11,820 nucleotides of DNA from Bacteroidales bacterium (GCA_004553095.1 SFMJ01000039.1:1-11820); one strand, 5' to 3'. Shown: positions 1 to 7,546, numbered from the stretch's first letter. The notes: generated by a model not told the origin, from the sequence alone. A program made the numbers and translations.

Positions 1-761
1 CATCTCTTACCTTCAACAGCACTGCCATCTCTCCCGATGGCAAAGTGGCAGCAAGCGGTCACCTCTTGGACACATACGACGATAACTGGAATCCTATCTA
101 CAAGAAGGGAACAGCAGTCTTCAGCATCGAAGATGGCGAAATAACCATGAGCAGGAAGACAGAGGACAAGACACTGCCTACTCAGGTGATGGACGACTAC
201 TCCATCCTCGCCGCACAGGCCGGTCAGCAAGAGCCCGTTAAGGCTGTGATCTATCTCCCCGGCGCAAATGAGGCTACCGACCTCCGCGACTACCTCGCAA
301 GCCGCAATCCCGAGACTGCAACCTGGATGAATGAAAACATGATCCACGACGTAGAATTCTTTGACTCTTCTTCTTGGACTATGGTCGTTCTTGAAGATGC
401 TGTCTGCACAGGTTCTCCCAATGCACCCGCCGACCTCTCATTCTTCGTAACTCACACAGAGATCACTTGGGAATCTGCTGACCTCACCGGCTATGTAGCA
501 TCTTATATTCTTCCTTCGGGTGAAGATGCAGCAGTCAAGGGTGTAGCCGGCGATCTCAACAGCGCAGTTAAGGCACTGAAGGGTGGCAAGATCATGATCT
601 CCGGCGCCGCAGCCGACCTCAACGTATATGACGCACAGGGTCGCAACGTATTCAGCGCCAAGGGTGCCAACGGTGTGATCGAGACCGGTCTCAGCAATGG
701 CGTATACGTAGTAGTGGCTAACACAGCTGAGGGCAAGCAAACTCTCAAAGTTGTGTTCTAA
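1..761 (+). CDS. C-terminal part of a secreted/surface protein with a T9SS-like sorting domain (5' end outside window)
   Basis: The reading frame is already open at base 3 and runs to TAA at 759-761, so this is the last ~252 residues of a longer protein. The GTG at 45 is merely internal. The final ~55 residues have the pattern of a Bacteroidetes C-terminal sorting domain: a glycine-rich strand (KGGKIMISG), then LNVYDAQGRNVFSAKG, then LSNGVYVVVA, and a last strand ending in KQTLKVVF. Domains of this type direct proteins through the type IX secretion system to the outside of the cell. That assignment rests on recognising the pattern, not on an alignment. The upstream part (aromatic and acidic residues, segments such as SSSWTMVVLEDAV) resembles a beta-sandwich, but I do not recognise a catalytic family. 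A terminator follows directly, so the gene is the last of its unit. The function of the missing N-terminal part cannot be judged. Confidence 0.85.
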   Translation, partial: SLTFNSTAISPDGKVAASGHLLDTYDDNWNPIYKKGTAVFSIEDGEITMSRKTEDKTLPTQVMDDYSILAAQAGQQEPVKAVIYLPGANEATDLRDYLASRNPETATWMNENMIHDVEFFDSSSWTMVVLEDAVCTGSPNAPADLSFFVTHTEITWESADLTGYVASYILPSGEDAAVKGVAGDLNSAVKALKGGKIMISGAAADLNVYDAQGRNVFSAKGANGVIETGLSNGVYVVVANTAEGKQTLKVVF

Positions 762-831
762 TCACAGACTGCCCCTGATAGCCTCACACCGCCCCTCAAC
801 GAGGGAGAAAGAGGCGTATCCAACGATAAAA

Positions 832-866
832 ATGGTCACATCCCTCGGGGTGTGACCATATTTTTT
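832..866 (+). terminator. Rho-independent terminator after the partial surface-protein gene
   Basis: ATGGTCACA (832-840) pairs perfectly with TGTGACCAT (851-859) around a C/G-rich loop that can add further pairs. Six T residues follow at 861-866. It lies 71 nt after the stop codon. Upstream of it, GCCTC (781-785) can pair with GAGGC (811-815), enclosing a smaller CCCTC/GAGGG hairpin (793-805). This may be a further 3' UTR structure, but it lacks a T-run. Confidence 0.8.
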
Positions 867-895
867 GACAAATAGCGATAAAATAAGTGCAAAAT

Positions 896-926
896 TTGGG
901 GAGTGACTGAAAATTTATTAACTTTG
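896..926 (+). promoter_or_regulatory. Bacteroidetes-type promoter of the tRNA-Arg gene
   Basis: TAACTTTG at 919-926 matches the Bacteroidetes -7 consensus TAnnTTTG exactly, and TTG at 896-898 sits 20 nt upstream, at the expected spacing for the -33 element. Transcription would start around 932-934, about ten bases before the mature tRNA. The promoter lies after the preceding terminator, so the tRNA is its own unit. Confidence 0.8.
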
Positions 927-943
927 CAGACTGAAAGAGGTCA

Positions 944-1017
944 GGTCCGGTAGCTCAGCTGGATAGAGCATCTGCCTTCTAAGCAGACGGTCCCGCGTTC
1001 GAATCGCGGCCGGATCA
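944..1017 (+). tRNA. tRNA-Arg, anticodon TCT
   Basis: The 74-nt cloverleaf folds completely. The acceptor stem GGTCCGG (944-950) pairs with CCGGATC (1010-1016), with one G-T pair. The D stem is GCTC/GAGC (953-956, 966-969). The anticodon stem TCTGC/GCAGA (971-975, 983-987) closes the loop CTTCTAA. The variable loop has five bases, and the T stem CCGCG/CGCGG (993-997, 1005-1009) closes TTCGAAT. The anticodon TCT is at 978-980, so it reads AGA and AGG arginine codons. The discriminator base is A1017. The CCA end is not encoded (the next bases are CGA) and must be added enzymatically. Its own promoter and terminator flank it. Confidence 0.97.
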
Positions 1018-1025
1018 CGACGCAG

Positions 1026-1064
1026 AGGGTTGTGTCAAAATCGAGATTTTGCCACAGCCCTTTG
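1026..1064 (+). terminator. Terminator of the tRNA-Arg unit
   Basis: A long hairpin starts 9 nt after the tRNA. AGGGTTGTG (1026-1034) pairs with CACAGCCCT (1053-1061). After one mismatch, CAAAAT (1036-1041) pairs with ATTTTG (1046-1051) around the loop CGAG. A short, interrupted T-rich tract follows (TTTGCTATTTAT). It is best read as an intrinsic terminator; the interrupted T-tract is the one weak point. Confidence 0.7.
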
Positions 1065-1129
1065 CTATTTATACCGCCTGATTATGGCAATCATGGATAG
1101 ATATAGTATTTTTTTGGAGTCAAAATTTT

Positions 1130-1157
1130 TTGCTTTGCCAAAAGAATATTATATTTG
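1130..1157 (+). promoter_or_regulatory. Probable promoter of the frdCAB operon
   Basis: TATATTTG at 1150-1157 is a perfect -7 element (TAnnTTTG). A TTTTTTG run ending at 1132 offers a -33 element, but its 17-nt spacing is shorter than the usual ~20. The sequence at the predicted start (TTTGCAGAC) is the same as at the tRNA promoter. Transcription would begin near 1164, leaving a leader of about 155 nt before frdC. I see no other -7 match closer to frdC. Confidence 0.55.
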
Positions 1158-1319
1158 CAGACGAGGCATTATGTCCTTACTTCGCAGTCTAAAGGGGCGG
1201 GAGTCGGGTATGGTGCTCATTGACATATCTAATGCCAATCATCCAAACAAAACACTTAAGATAGTAGGAAATACCGAACATCGAAACAACTAAATTCAAA
1301 ATTATAATCTTAAACAACT
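1158..1319 (+). other. Leader region of the frd operon, with a possible 40-codon upstream ORF
   Basis: This is the stretch between the probable frd promoter and the frdC start. It contains an ATG at 1171 followed by 40 sense codons and TAA at 1291-1293, starting only about 7 nt after the predicted transcription start. The peptide (beginning MSLLRSLKGRESG) has no motif I recognise and no run of a regulatory amino acid. The last ~30 nt before frdC are very AT-rich, as is common for Bacteroidetes start regions. No riboswitch fold or strong terminator hairpin is evident; only 4-bp stems were seen. Whether the small ORF is translated is unknown, and chance is a reasonable explanation. Confidence 0.25.
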
Positions 1320-2351
1320 ATGTGGTTATCAAACTCATCTGTAGGACGTAAGCTTTTGATGGCACTCTCGGGTGCATTCCTCGTCCTATTCGTAACATTT
1401 CACTGTTTGATGAACGCAGTAGCGATCGTATGGCCCTGGGCTTACAACTTGGTGTGTGAGTTCTTGGGTGCAAATTGGTATGCCCTTATCGGCACAGGCG
1501 TGATCGCACTGTTCGTTCTTATTCACATCATCTTCGCAGTGGCCCTGACTCTACAGAACCGCAAGGCTCGTGGCTCTCAGAGATATAGCATCGCCAAGAT
1601 GCCCGCCACCGTGGAATGGTCGTCTCAAAACATGCTGGTGCTCGGCTTCGTGGTCGTAGCCTTCATGGTGCTCCACCTTATCCAGTTCTGGGCTAAGATG
1701 CAGCTTCCCGAGGCTATGGGTGTTCATGGCGAAATCCCCGCTTCTGCCGGCACACTCTTCCTTCAGAAGGCTTTCGAAACTCCCTGGACTGTAGTCGTCT
1801 ACATCATCGGTTTCGTCGCTCTCTGGTTCCACCTCAACCATGGCTTCTGGTCGATGTTCCAATCTATCGGCTGGAACAACACCAACTGGATGCCCCGTCT
1901 CAAGAAGATCTCTTGCGTATGGGTAAGCGTTGTAGTGATCCTCTTCGTGGCTGAAGCCGCTGTCTTCACTTATCGCGCCAACCAGAAGTATTATCTCACC
2001 AACGAGACTCTCCGCGAGCAATACAAGGATATGATCATCCCGATGCTCGAATCGGAACTCGGTCCTGAGGGTGCTCAGATCGCTATGCAGATTAAGATGA
2101 CTCCCTACGAGGGCGTGTCGATGGGTGTGCGCCAGATGGCAGGCAACCTCAAGTCTCAAATGGAGCAATTCAACACTCCCGAGGGTCAGAAGTATGTCAA
2201 AGAGAATCCTCAGTTTGCCAACCAAGTAGAGGGTATGAAGAAACAAGTCGAAGTCTTCGACAAGGCTGTAAAATTCTTCGACTACCTCGAATCAGCAGAC
2301 AACAAACCCAACACCGAACCGGCACCTGCTGCCGCCGGACAACCCCAATAA
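1320..2351 (+). CDS. frdC: Fumarate reductase/succinate dehydrogenase cytochrome b subunit with a long C-terminal extension
   Basis: This is the membrane anchor of quinol:fumarate reductase, which binds haem b and takes electrons from menaquinol. Five hydrophobic helices are visible at about residues 12-37, 55-78, 104-124, 156-175 and 197-218. Histidines H28, H69, H119 and H171 fall in the first four, with spacings like the dihaem ligands of Bacillus SdhC and Wolinella FrdC, so a dihaem type B anchor is inferred. Positive charges after helix 2 (QNRKARGSQR) and helix 4 (PRLKK) put those loops in the cytoplasm, and so the C-terminus in the periplasm. The family is usually about 200-260 residues; this protein has 343, because ~120 hydrophilic residues follow helix 5, ending in an Ala/Pro-rich tail. 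It is first in the operon, 10 nt before frdA. The start was chosen at the ATG directly before WLSNSSVGRKLLMALSG, the usual family N-terminus. Confidence 0.95.
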   Translation: MWLSNSSVGRKLLMALSGAFLVLFVTFHCLMNAVAIVWPWAYNLVCEFLGANWYALIGTGVIALFVLIHIIFAVALTLQNRKARGSQRYSIAKMPATVEWSSQNMLVLGFVVVAFMVLHLIQFWAKMQLPEAMGVHGEIPASAGTLFLQKAFETPWTVVVYIIGFVALWFHLNHGFWSMFQSIGWNNTNWMPRLKKISCVWVSVVVILFVAEAAVFTYRANQKYYLTNETLREQYKDMIIPMLESELGPEGAQIAMQIKMTPYEGVSMGVRQMAGNLKSQMEQFNTPEGQKYVKENPQFANQVEGMKKQVEVFDKAVKFFDYLESADNKPNTEPAPAAAGQPQ

Positions 2352-2361
2352 ATAGCGAGAC

Positions 2362-4392
2362 ATGGAAACAACAAATAAGAATATCAGAATCATGAATCCG
2401 GCGGACTCCAAGATTCCCGAGGGTCCCGTCGCTGATAAATGGACTAATTACAAGGCTCATCAGAAGCTTGTAAACCCCGCTAACAAGCGTCGTCTCGACA
2501 TCATCGTGGTCGGCACAGGTCTCGCCGGTGCTTCTGCCGCTTCTACACTGGCAGAGATGGGATTCAATGTGCTCAATTTCTGCATCCAGGATAGCCCCCG
2601 TCGCGCTCACTCCATCGCCGCTCAGGGTGGTATCAATGCAGCCAAGAACTATCAGAATGATGGCGACTCTGTATATCGTCTCTTCTATGACACCGTGAAG
2701 GGTGGTGACTACCGCGCTCGCGAAGCCAACGTATATCGTCTGGCTGAAGTGTCCAACAATATCATCGACCAGTGTGTGGCTCAAGGTGTGCCCTTCGCTC
2801 GCGAATATGGTGGTCTGCTCGCCAACCGCTCTTTCGGTGGCGCTCAGGTAAGCCGTACTTTCTATGCCAAGGGTCAGACCGGTCAGCAGCTCCTGCTCGG
2901 CGCTTATTCTTCGCTCAACCGTCAGATCCAAGCCGGCAAAGTGAAGAGCTACAACCGCTATGAGATGCACGAGCTCGTGCTTATCAAGGATAAGGATGGC
3001 GTGGAACGCGCTCGCGGTATCATCGCCAAGAACCTCGTCACCGGCAAGTTCGAGCGCTTCGCTGCTCACGCTGTCGTAATCGCCACCGGCGGATATGGCA
3101 ACACCTACTTCCTTTCGACCAACGCCATGGGCTGCAACGTGTCTGCCGCTATGGCTTGCTATCGCAAGGGTGCTTATTTCGCCAACCCCGCTTTCGTGCA
3201 GATCCACCCCACTTGTATCCCCGTGCATGGCGACAAGCAGTCGAAGTTGACTCTTATGTCAGAGTCTCTCCGTAACGACGGCCGCATCTGGGTGCCCAAG
3301 AAACTCGAAGATGCCAAGCGTCTCCAGAGCGGCGAAATCAAGGGTAGCGATATCCCTGAGGCTGACCGCGACTACTATCTGGAGCGCCGCTATCCCGCCT
3401 TCGGCAACCTCGTGCCTCGCGACGTGGCTTCTCGCGCCGCTAAGGAGCGTTGCGACCATGGCTTCGGCGTCAACAACACCGGCCTCGCCGTGTTCCTCGA
3501 CTTCTCTGAGGCTATCAACCGCCTCGGCATCGACGTGGTGCGCCAACGCTATGGCAACCTCTTCGATATGTATGAAGAGATCACCGATGTCAACCCCGGC
3601 GAATTGGCAAAAGTGGGAGAAGATGGATTGAACTATTACAACCCGATGATGATCTTCCCCGCTATCCACTACACTATGGGTGGTATCTGGGTGGACTATG
3701 AGCTCCAGACTTCTGTCAAGGGCCTCTTCGCTATCGGTGAGTGCAACTTCTCCGACCATGGTGCCAACCGCCTCGGTGCTTCGGCGCTGATGCAGGGTCT
3801 CGCCGATGGTTACTTCGTGCTCCCCTACACTATTCAGAATTATCTTAGCGACCAGATCACCGTGCCTCACTTCACTACCGACACTCCCGAATTCGACGCT
3901 GCCGAGAAGAAGTGTGTCGCTGAAGAGGAACGCCTGATCAACATCAAGGGTCAGCGCTCTGTCGACTCTATCCATAAGGAGTTGGGTCACATCATGTGGG
4001 AATATGTCGGTATGGCTCGCGACAAAGAGGGCTTGCAGAAGGCCATCACCATGCTCGACGACCTCCGCAAGGAGTTCAACACCAACCTCTATGTGCCCGG
4101 CACTGTGGGTGAGAGCATGAACGTCGAACTCGACAAGGCATTCCGTCTCAACGACTTCATCACCATGGGTAAACTCATCGCTTACGATGCTCTGAACCGT
4201 AACGAGAGCTGCGGTGGCCACTTCCGCACTGAATATCAGACCGAAGAGGGCGAAGCCAAGCGCGACGATGAGAACTACTTCTATGTAAGCTGCTGGGAGT
4301 ATGAAGGCTCTGACGAGAAGGCTCCCGAGCTCATTAAGGAGACTCTGGAATATGAAGCAATCAAGGTACAGACTCGTAACTATAAGTCATAA
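2362..4392 (+). CDS. frdA: Fumarate reductase/succinate dehydrogenase flavoprotein subunit
   Basis: This catalytic subunit interconverts fumarate and succinate on the cytoplasmic side of the membrane, using covalently bound FAD. The dinucleotide-binding motif GTGLAG is at residues 51-56. H83 in [11 protein letters not shown] is the expected site of covalent FAD attachment. H282 (in QIHPT), R353 (in VPRDVASR, the proton-shuttle arginine), H436 (in HYTMGG) and R470 (in HGANRLGAS) match the known substrate-binding and catalytic residues. The length of 676 residues is normal for the Bacteroidetes/epsilonproteobacterial-type enzyme. An in-frame ATG at residue 11 is an alternative start; the text before the conserved SKIPEGP segment does not decide it. 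It lies 10 nt after frdC and 12 nt before frdB, so the three are surely co-transcribed. In an anaerobe the likely direction is fumarate reduction, but the sequence alone does not exclude succinate oxidation. Confidence 0.98.
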   Translation: METTNKNIRIMNPADSKIPEGPVADKWTNYKAHQKLVNPANKRRLDIIVVGTGLAGASAASTLAEMGFNVLNFCIQDSPRRAHSIAAQGGINAAKNYQNDGDSVYRLFYDTVKGGDYRAREANVYRLAEVSNNIIDQCVAQGVPFAREYGGLLANRSFGGAQVSRTFYAKGQTGQQLLLGAYSSLNRQIQAGKVKSYNRYEMHELVLIKDKDGVERARGIIAKNLVTGKFERFAAHAVVIATGGYGNTYFLSTNAMGCNVSAAMACYRKGAYFANPAFVQIHPTCIPVHGDKQSKLTLMSESLRNDGRIWVPKKLEDAKRLQSGEIKGSDIPEADRDYYLERRYPAFGNLVPRDVASRAAKERCDHGFGVNNTGLAVFLDFSEAINRLGIDVVRQRYGNLFDMYEEITDVNPGELAKVGEDGLNYYNPMMIFPAIHYTMGGIWVDYELQTSVKGLFAIGECNFSDHGANRLGASALMQGLADGYFVLPYTIQNYLSDQITVPHFTTDTPEFDAAEKKCVAEEERLINIKGQRSVDSIHKELGHIMWEYVGMARDKEGLQKAITMLDDLRKEFNTNLYVPGTVGESMNVELDKAFRLNDFITMGKLIAYDALNRNESCGGHFRTEYQTEEGEAKRDDENYFYVSCWEYEGSDEKAPELIKETLEYEAIKVQTRNYKS

Positions 4393-4404
4393 AAATCAGC
4401 AACT

Positions 4405-5163
4405 ATGGAAGATAAAGTAATGAAAGTCAATCTTAGGGTGTGGCGTCAAGCCGGCCCGAAGGCTAAGGGCGAATTTGTGACTTATGAAGGAGTCGAGACT
4501 ACGCCCGATACATCTTTTCTTGAGACTCTCGACATCCTGAACGAGATGCTCGTGGAGCGTCAAGAAGAGCCCATCGTATTCGACCACGACTGCCGCGAGG
4601 GTATCTGCGGTATGTGTTCGCTCTATATCAACGGACATCCTCACGGACCCGCCACCGGCGCTACCACTTGCCAGCTCTATATGCGTAGATTCCGCAATGG
4701 CGAGACTATCACCGTGGAGCCCTGGCGCTCGGCTGCATTCCCTGTAATCAAGGACTTGATGGTAGACCGCAACGCATTCGATAAGATCCAGCAGGCAGGC
4801 GGCTATGTGTCGTTCAACTGCGGCGGCGCTCAGGATGCCAACAGCATTCCTATCTCTAAGGTGCAGGCTGACGAGGCTATGGACTCTGCAAGTTGCATCG
4901 GCTGTGGCGCTTGTGTGGCTGCTTGTAAGAATGGCTCGGCTATGCTCTTCGTTTCGGCTAAGATCAACCAGCTCTCTCGTCTGCCCCAGGGCGCTGTGGA
5001 ACGTGATCGCCGCGCTCTCGCCATGGTGGCTAAGATGGATGAACTCGGCTTCGGCAACTGCACCAACACCGGTGCTTGCGCCGCTGAGTGCCCCAAGAAC
5101 ATCAAGATGGCGAACATCGCTCGCATGAACCGTGAGTTTATCGCCGCTAAGTGCCGTAAATAA
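4405..5163 (+). CDS. frdB: Fumarate reductase/succinate dehydrogenase iron-sulfur subunit
   Basis: This electron-transfer subunit links haem in FrdC to FAD in FrdA through three Fe-S clusters. The N-terminal ferredoxin-like domain carries C63, C68, C71 and C89 (CREGICGMC, then ATTCQ) for the [2Fe-2S] cluster. In the C-terminal domain, [11 protein letters not shown] (C164, C167, C170, C174) together with C219, C225 and C229 ([13 protein letters not shown]) supplies the ligands for the [4Fe-4S] cluster (164, 167, 170, 229) and the [3Fe-4S] cluster (174, 219, 225), following the known SdhB pattern. The length of 252 residues is typical. ATG at 4420 (residue 6) is a possible alternative start. 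The gene is last in the operon, with a strong terminator 24 nt after the stop. Confidence 0.98.
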   Translation: MEDKVMKVNLRVWRQAGPKAKGEFVTYEGVETTPDTSFLETLDILNEMLVERQEEPIVFDHDCREGICGMCSLYINGHPHGPATGATTCQLYMRRFRNGETITVEPWRSAAFPVIKDLMVDRNAFDKIQQAGGYVSFNCGGAQDANSIPISKVQADEAMDSASCIGCGACVAACKNGSAMLFVSAKINQLSRLPQGAVERDRRALAMVAKMDELGFGNCTNTGACAAECPKNIKMANIARMNREFIAAKCRK

Positions 5164-5187
5164 TCTCCGTTAATTCCTAAATAAAAG

Positions 5188-5218
5188 AGGGCGTCTCTTC
5201 GCGAGACGCCCTATTTTT
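5188..5218. terminator. Bidirectional terminator between frdB and the convergent lipoprotein gene
   Basis: AGGGCGTCTC (5188-5197) pairs perfectly with GAGACGCCCT (5203-5212) around TTCGC: ten base pairs with a 5-nt loop. On the plus strand, ATTTTTAT follows. On the minus strand, the hairpin is followed by the complement of ATAAAAG, which is also T-rich. It can therefore end transcription of both frdB (plus) and the minus-strand gene that stops at 5275. Confidence 0.88.
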
Positions 5219-5235
5219 ATAGTAGTTAATGCCAA

Positions 5236-5278
5236 CCTTAGAGCGCGTCCTTAGGTTCCTTTAGAGCGCGTTCCTTAG
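5236..5278. repeat. Short tandem repeat spanning the end of the lipoprotein gene
   Basis: CCTTAGAGCGCGTCCTTAG (5236-5254) recurs at 5258-5278 with two single-T insertions; the copies start 22 nt apart. The right copy includes the TAA stop of the minus-strand gene (5275-5277), and the left copy carries another in-phase-looking CTAAGG. It looks like a local duplication at the 3' end of the gene; no function is evident. Confidence 0.6.
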
Positions 5279-7278
5279 TATCTGATGCCATGTTGGCGAT
5301 TACCTTTGTCGTTGGGGTCGAAGGGATTGCGCGTCGGATCGAAGATCTCTTCTTCATCTTCTTCTCCCTCTTCGCCGCTCTCGCCTTTCTTGTTCTTGTT
5401 CTTAAGGCGTGAGGCATTCTTGTTCTCTTTGGGCTTGTTCTTCAGGAGGGCCTTGGGCTTCATCTGATCGACTGCCATGTCGAATACCGCCCAATTCTCC
5501 TCCTTATCCCAATTCTTCTTTACATTGATCGCCTTGGGGTAATAGTATGCCAATTCGGGCTGGAGCCCAAGGAGGTAATTGCCGGTGTCATATTCGCCAT
5601 TGTCGTTGAGGTCGAGCACCACGCGAGCATAATATTGTCCCGGCGTAAGGAAGGGGAAGTAGGCATCGCCATTCTCCACAATCTCGGTGCGCACCACAGC
5701 GTCCGACTTGCTGAGGAGTTCGACGAAGGAGGGTGTGCCATCCAATCCGGTGAGGTGGAAGAGGAGCGAGCAGTAGTCACCCTCGCTCTTGGTCTTAAAG
5801 TCCTGCTTGAAGGGTCGAGTCGCCTTGTCATAGATGTCAACGCCGGCGAGGGTGTCGATCTCAAGACGATATTCAGCGCCATAATCCCAAGGATAGTCTA
5901 TATTATATGTGCGTGGTTGCAGCGGGTCGGGGGAGAAGAATCTCAATCGCTGCGGGGCACGAACGTAGTTGGTGTCGACCTTGACATAGAGTCGGGCGGC
6001 TGTGGTGTCAAGTCGCGCCAAGGGGGTGGGGATGGTCAGAGTCAAGGGCATATTGACATCTGCCGATCCCGATTGCTTCAACTCGAACTTAGTGGTGATC
6101 TTCGCCAAGGAGTCTGCCACCGACACTTGCACCTTCTTATCCTTGCCCGACTTCTTCTGCTTGACAGGCTTGGGCTTGACGGTGTTGAAGTCGAGAGTGT
6201 CGGTTACTACGCTTGCCACGAGATTCTGGTCGGTGCGGGTATAGGTGACATGCAGACGCAGCGAATCGGTCTTGACCAGGTCGGGAGAGAGCCACCACAC
6301 CAAGGAGTCGAGACGCTCCGAGGCTTCGAGGCGTCCGAGAGAAGTAATATCGGGGCGTCCCTCCACTTGAATATCGGGGAGAGAGTCAGCGCGTGTATTG
6401 AATTTCAGGAAGACACGTGTAGAGTCAAGTCGCTCATACTTGGTCATATACTGCTGACGAATCTCCGAATTGAACGATCTCAGCAAGATATCATTGGGGA
6501 GGAAGCGAGTGCGAGGACGGCGGATGATGGTATCGATGGTTCCGGCCTTGATGTCGTAGATGGTGTCGATGGCGATGGTCTGCTCGGAAGTCGGTTCGAT
6601 CTCCAAGTCATAGAAAGCCATATCCTCCTCGGGCGAAGAGTATCGATAGTCGTTGTCATTGTCGCTGAGGGCGAAGATATGATACTTGCCGGGGGCGAGG
6701 CCGCGGATGGTAAATTCGCCGCGGTCGTCGGTCTTGGCAACTCGCAGGAGGCGCAGAGTGGAGAATGCGGTGTCGCTGAGGTTGGAGTGGACGCCGACAA
6801 GCATGCTCTGTTGCGGCTCGAGATTACGTGCCCCGAGCACGCGCCCCGAGATGCGAAGCGTGTCGATGCTCTCGCCGGTGGAGAAGGTATAGGCATATCC
6901 TTGCAGGGCGTTAGCCTCATTATTATCTTCGATGGCGTCGGCGAAGTCGACGGTGTAGGTGGTGTTGGGAGCCAGGGAATCAAATTCAATCTTTACCCTC
7001 CTGCCCAAGGAAGAGACACGAGGTATCGCCACATTGGCAGGCGACACCACCACCTTGGAGAAAGCATCCTTGACGTTGATCAGCTCATTGAAGGTGATGG
7101 TCATCTTCGGATCCTTCACTCCGACCGAGCCGGAGGGGGGACTGCATGACACCACTCGCGGGGGATCCTCATCGATCGGACCGCCCGAAGGCATACCCAT
7201 GTTGGCACACGACCACATTGACACTATCAGGAGAGAGATCAGAAATGCTGTATAAAAATTATGATAATTCCTCATCAT
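5275..7278 (-). CDS. Lipoprotein with N-terminal bacterial Ig-like domain and an acidic C-terminal tail
   Basis: The protein has 667 residues. A hydrophobic signal sequence (about residues 9-23) ends at MWSC, with C24 as the likely lipidated cysteine, so it should be a membrane lipoprotein. Residues ~39-135 (EDPPRVVSCSPPSGSVGV through TYTVDFADAIEDNNEAN) match the Bacteroidetes Ig-like domain of the Big_5 type. Residues ~143-215 form a carboxypeptidase-regulatory-like beta domain with GEFTIRGLAPGKYHIFALSD. A related segment near 538-585 contains DLNDNGEYDTGNYL, an Asp/Asn-rich loop that may bind calcium. The tail is split by charge: a Lys/Asn-rich stretch, then a Glu-rich block (GEEGEEDEEE), then FDPTRNPFDPND. 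Such proteins are widespread in Bacteroidales and their role is not known to me; a structural or envelope role is inferred. Two adjacent ATGs (7278 and 7275) could start it. It is convergent with frdB and divergent from secDF. A weak promoter candidate is listed separately. Confidence 0.92.
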   Translation of the reverse strand: MMRNYHNFYTAFLISLLIVSMWSCANMGMPSGGPIDEDPPRVVSCSPPSGSVGVKDPKMTITFNELINVKDAFSKVVVSPANVAIPRVSSLGRRVKIEFDSLAPNTTYTVDFADAIEDNNEANALQGYAYTFSTGESIDTLRISGRVLGARNLEPQQSMLVGVHSNLSDTAFSTLRLLRVAKTDDRGEFTIRGLAPGKYHIFALSDNDNDYRYSSPEEDMAFYDLEIEPTSEQTIAIDTIYDIKAGTIDTIIRRPRTRFLPNDILLRSFNSEIRQQYMTKYERLDSTRVFLKFNTRADSLPDIQVEGRPDITSLGRLEASERLDSLVWWLSPDLVKTDSLRLHVTYTRTDQNLVASVVTDTLDFNTVKPKPVKQKKSGKDKKVQVSVADSLAKITTKFELKQSGSADVNMPLTLTIPTPLARLDTTAARLYVKVDTNYVRAPQRLRFFSPDPLQPRTYNIDYPWDYGAEYRLEIDTLAGVDIYDKATRPFKQDFKTKSEGDYCSLLFHLTGLDGTPSFVELLSKSDAVVRTEIVENGDAYFPFLTPGQYYARVVLDLNDNGEYDTGNYLLGLQPELAYYYPKAINVKKNWDKEENWAVFDMAVDQMKPKALLKNKPKENKNASRLKNKNKKGESGEEGEEDEEEIFDPTRNPFDPNDKGNRQHGIRY

Positions 7279-7372
7279 TCAAAAAAAATAGAAGAAGAGC
7301 AAATCGACTCAGTTCCACCCCCTAAATACATAAAAAGGAGACAAAAAAGAGTCAGAACTCGCAATGCGACAC

Positions 7373-7380
7373 CAAAAATA
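7373..7380 (-). promoter_or_regulatory. Weak -7 element candidate for the lipoprotein gene
   Basis: Read on the minus strand, 7380-7373 is TATTTTTG, a match to TAnnTTTG about 95 nt upstream of the lipoprotein start. No TTG lies at the expected 19-21 nt spacing (the nearest give 14 or 25). In such AT-rich DNA a chance match is quite possible. Confidence 0.25.
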
Positions 7381-7456
7381 AGCAAAATAATCGACAAAAT
7401 CGCCACAAAATGCAAATTTTATAATCATCTATAACAAAAACATCAAAAAAAAGAGG

Positions 7457-7464
7457 TATATTTG
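7457..7464 (+). promoter_or_regulatory. -7 promoter element of secDF
   Basis: TATATTTG is an exact TAnnTTTG match, followed by CAAAC as a plausible start region. It predicts transcription from about 7471 and a 5' leader of about 76 nt. No TTG is found at the -33 position, so the element is supported mainly by the -7 box and by its location. Confidence 0.5.
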
Positions 7465-7476
7465 CAAACTTAAACT

Positions 7477-7505
7477 AATTACCGCCTTACAGGGTGGTGA
7501 TTTTT
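7477..7505 (+). promoter_or_regulatory. Terminator-like hairpin in the secDF leader (possible attenuator)
   Basis: AATTACCGCC (7477-7486) pairs with GGTGGTGATT (7493-7502) through ten consecutive pairs, two of them G-T, around the loop TTACAG. The T-run 7501-7505 overlaps the end of the stem and continues just past it. A second small hairpin, TTTTTG/CAAAAA (7501-7506 and 7510-7515), shares the T-run, so the two cannot form fully together. The hairpin begins only a few bases after the predicted transcription start of secDF. It could stop early transcription, protect the 5' end, or be incidental. Confidence 0.4.
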
Positions 7506-7546
7506 GGTGCAAAAAAATTAATAATTAAAAAATAATAACAAAACAA

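Noticed and set aside
944..1064. tRNA-Arg gene as a possible integration site of a mobile element
   Set aside because: No repeat of the tRNA 3' end, integrase or transposase is seen anywhere in the window; core genes follow directly.
1030..1293. An 87-codon ORF starting inside the tRNA terminator and running to the frdC leader
   Set aside because: Its first part overlaps the tRNA terminator hairpin and the frd promoter. At most the last 40 codons (from 1171) could be translated, and even that is doubtful.
1551..4221. Three long minus-strand ORFs (1551-2246, 2197-3228, 3259-4221) opposite frdC and frdA
   Set aside because: They mirror conserved frd genes, are His/Val/Glu-rich in the way of antisense frames, and have no promoter or motif of their own.
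5635..7149. Plus-strand ORF of 504 codons lying opposite the lipoprotein gene
   Set aside because: It is antisense to a gene with a clear signal sequence and recognised domains, has no recognisable motif, and its length follows from the codon bias of the opposite strand.
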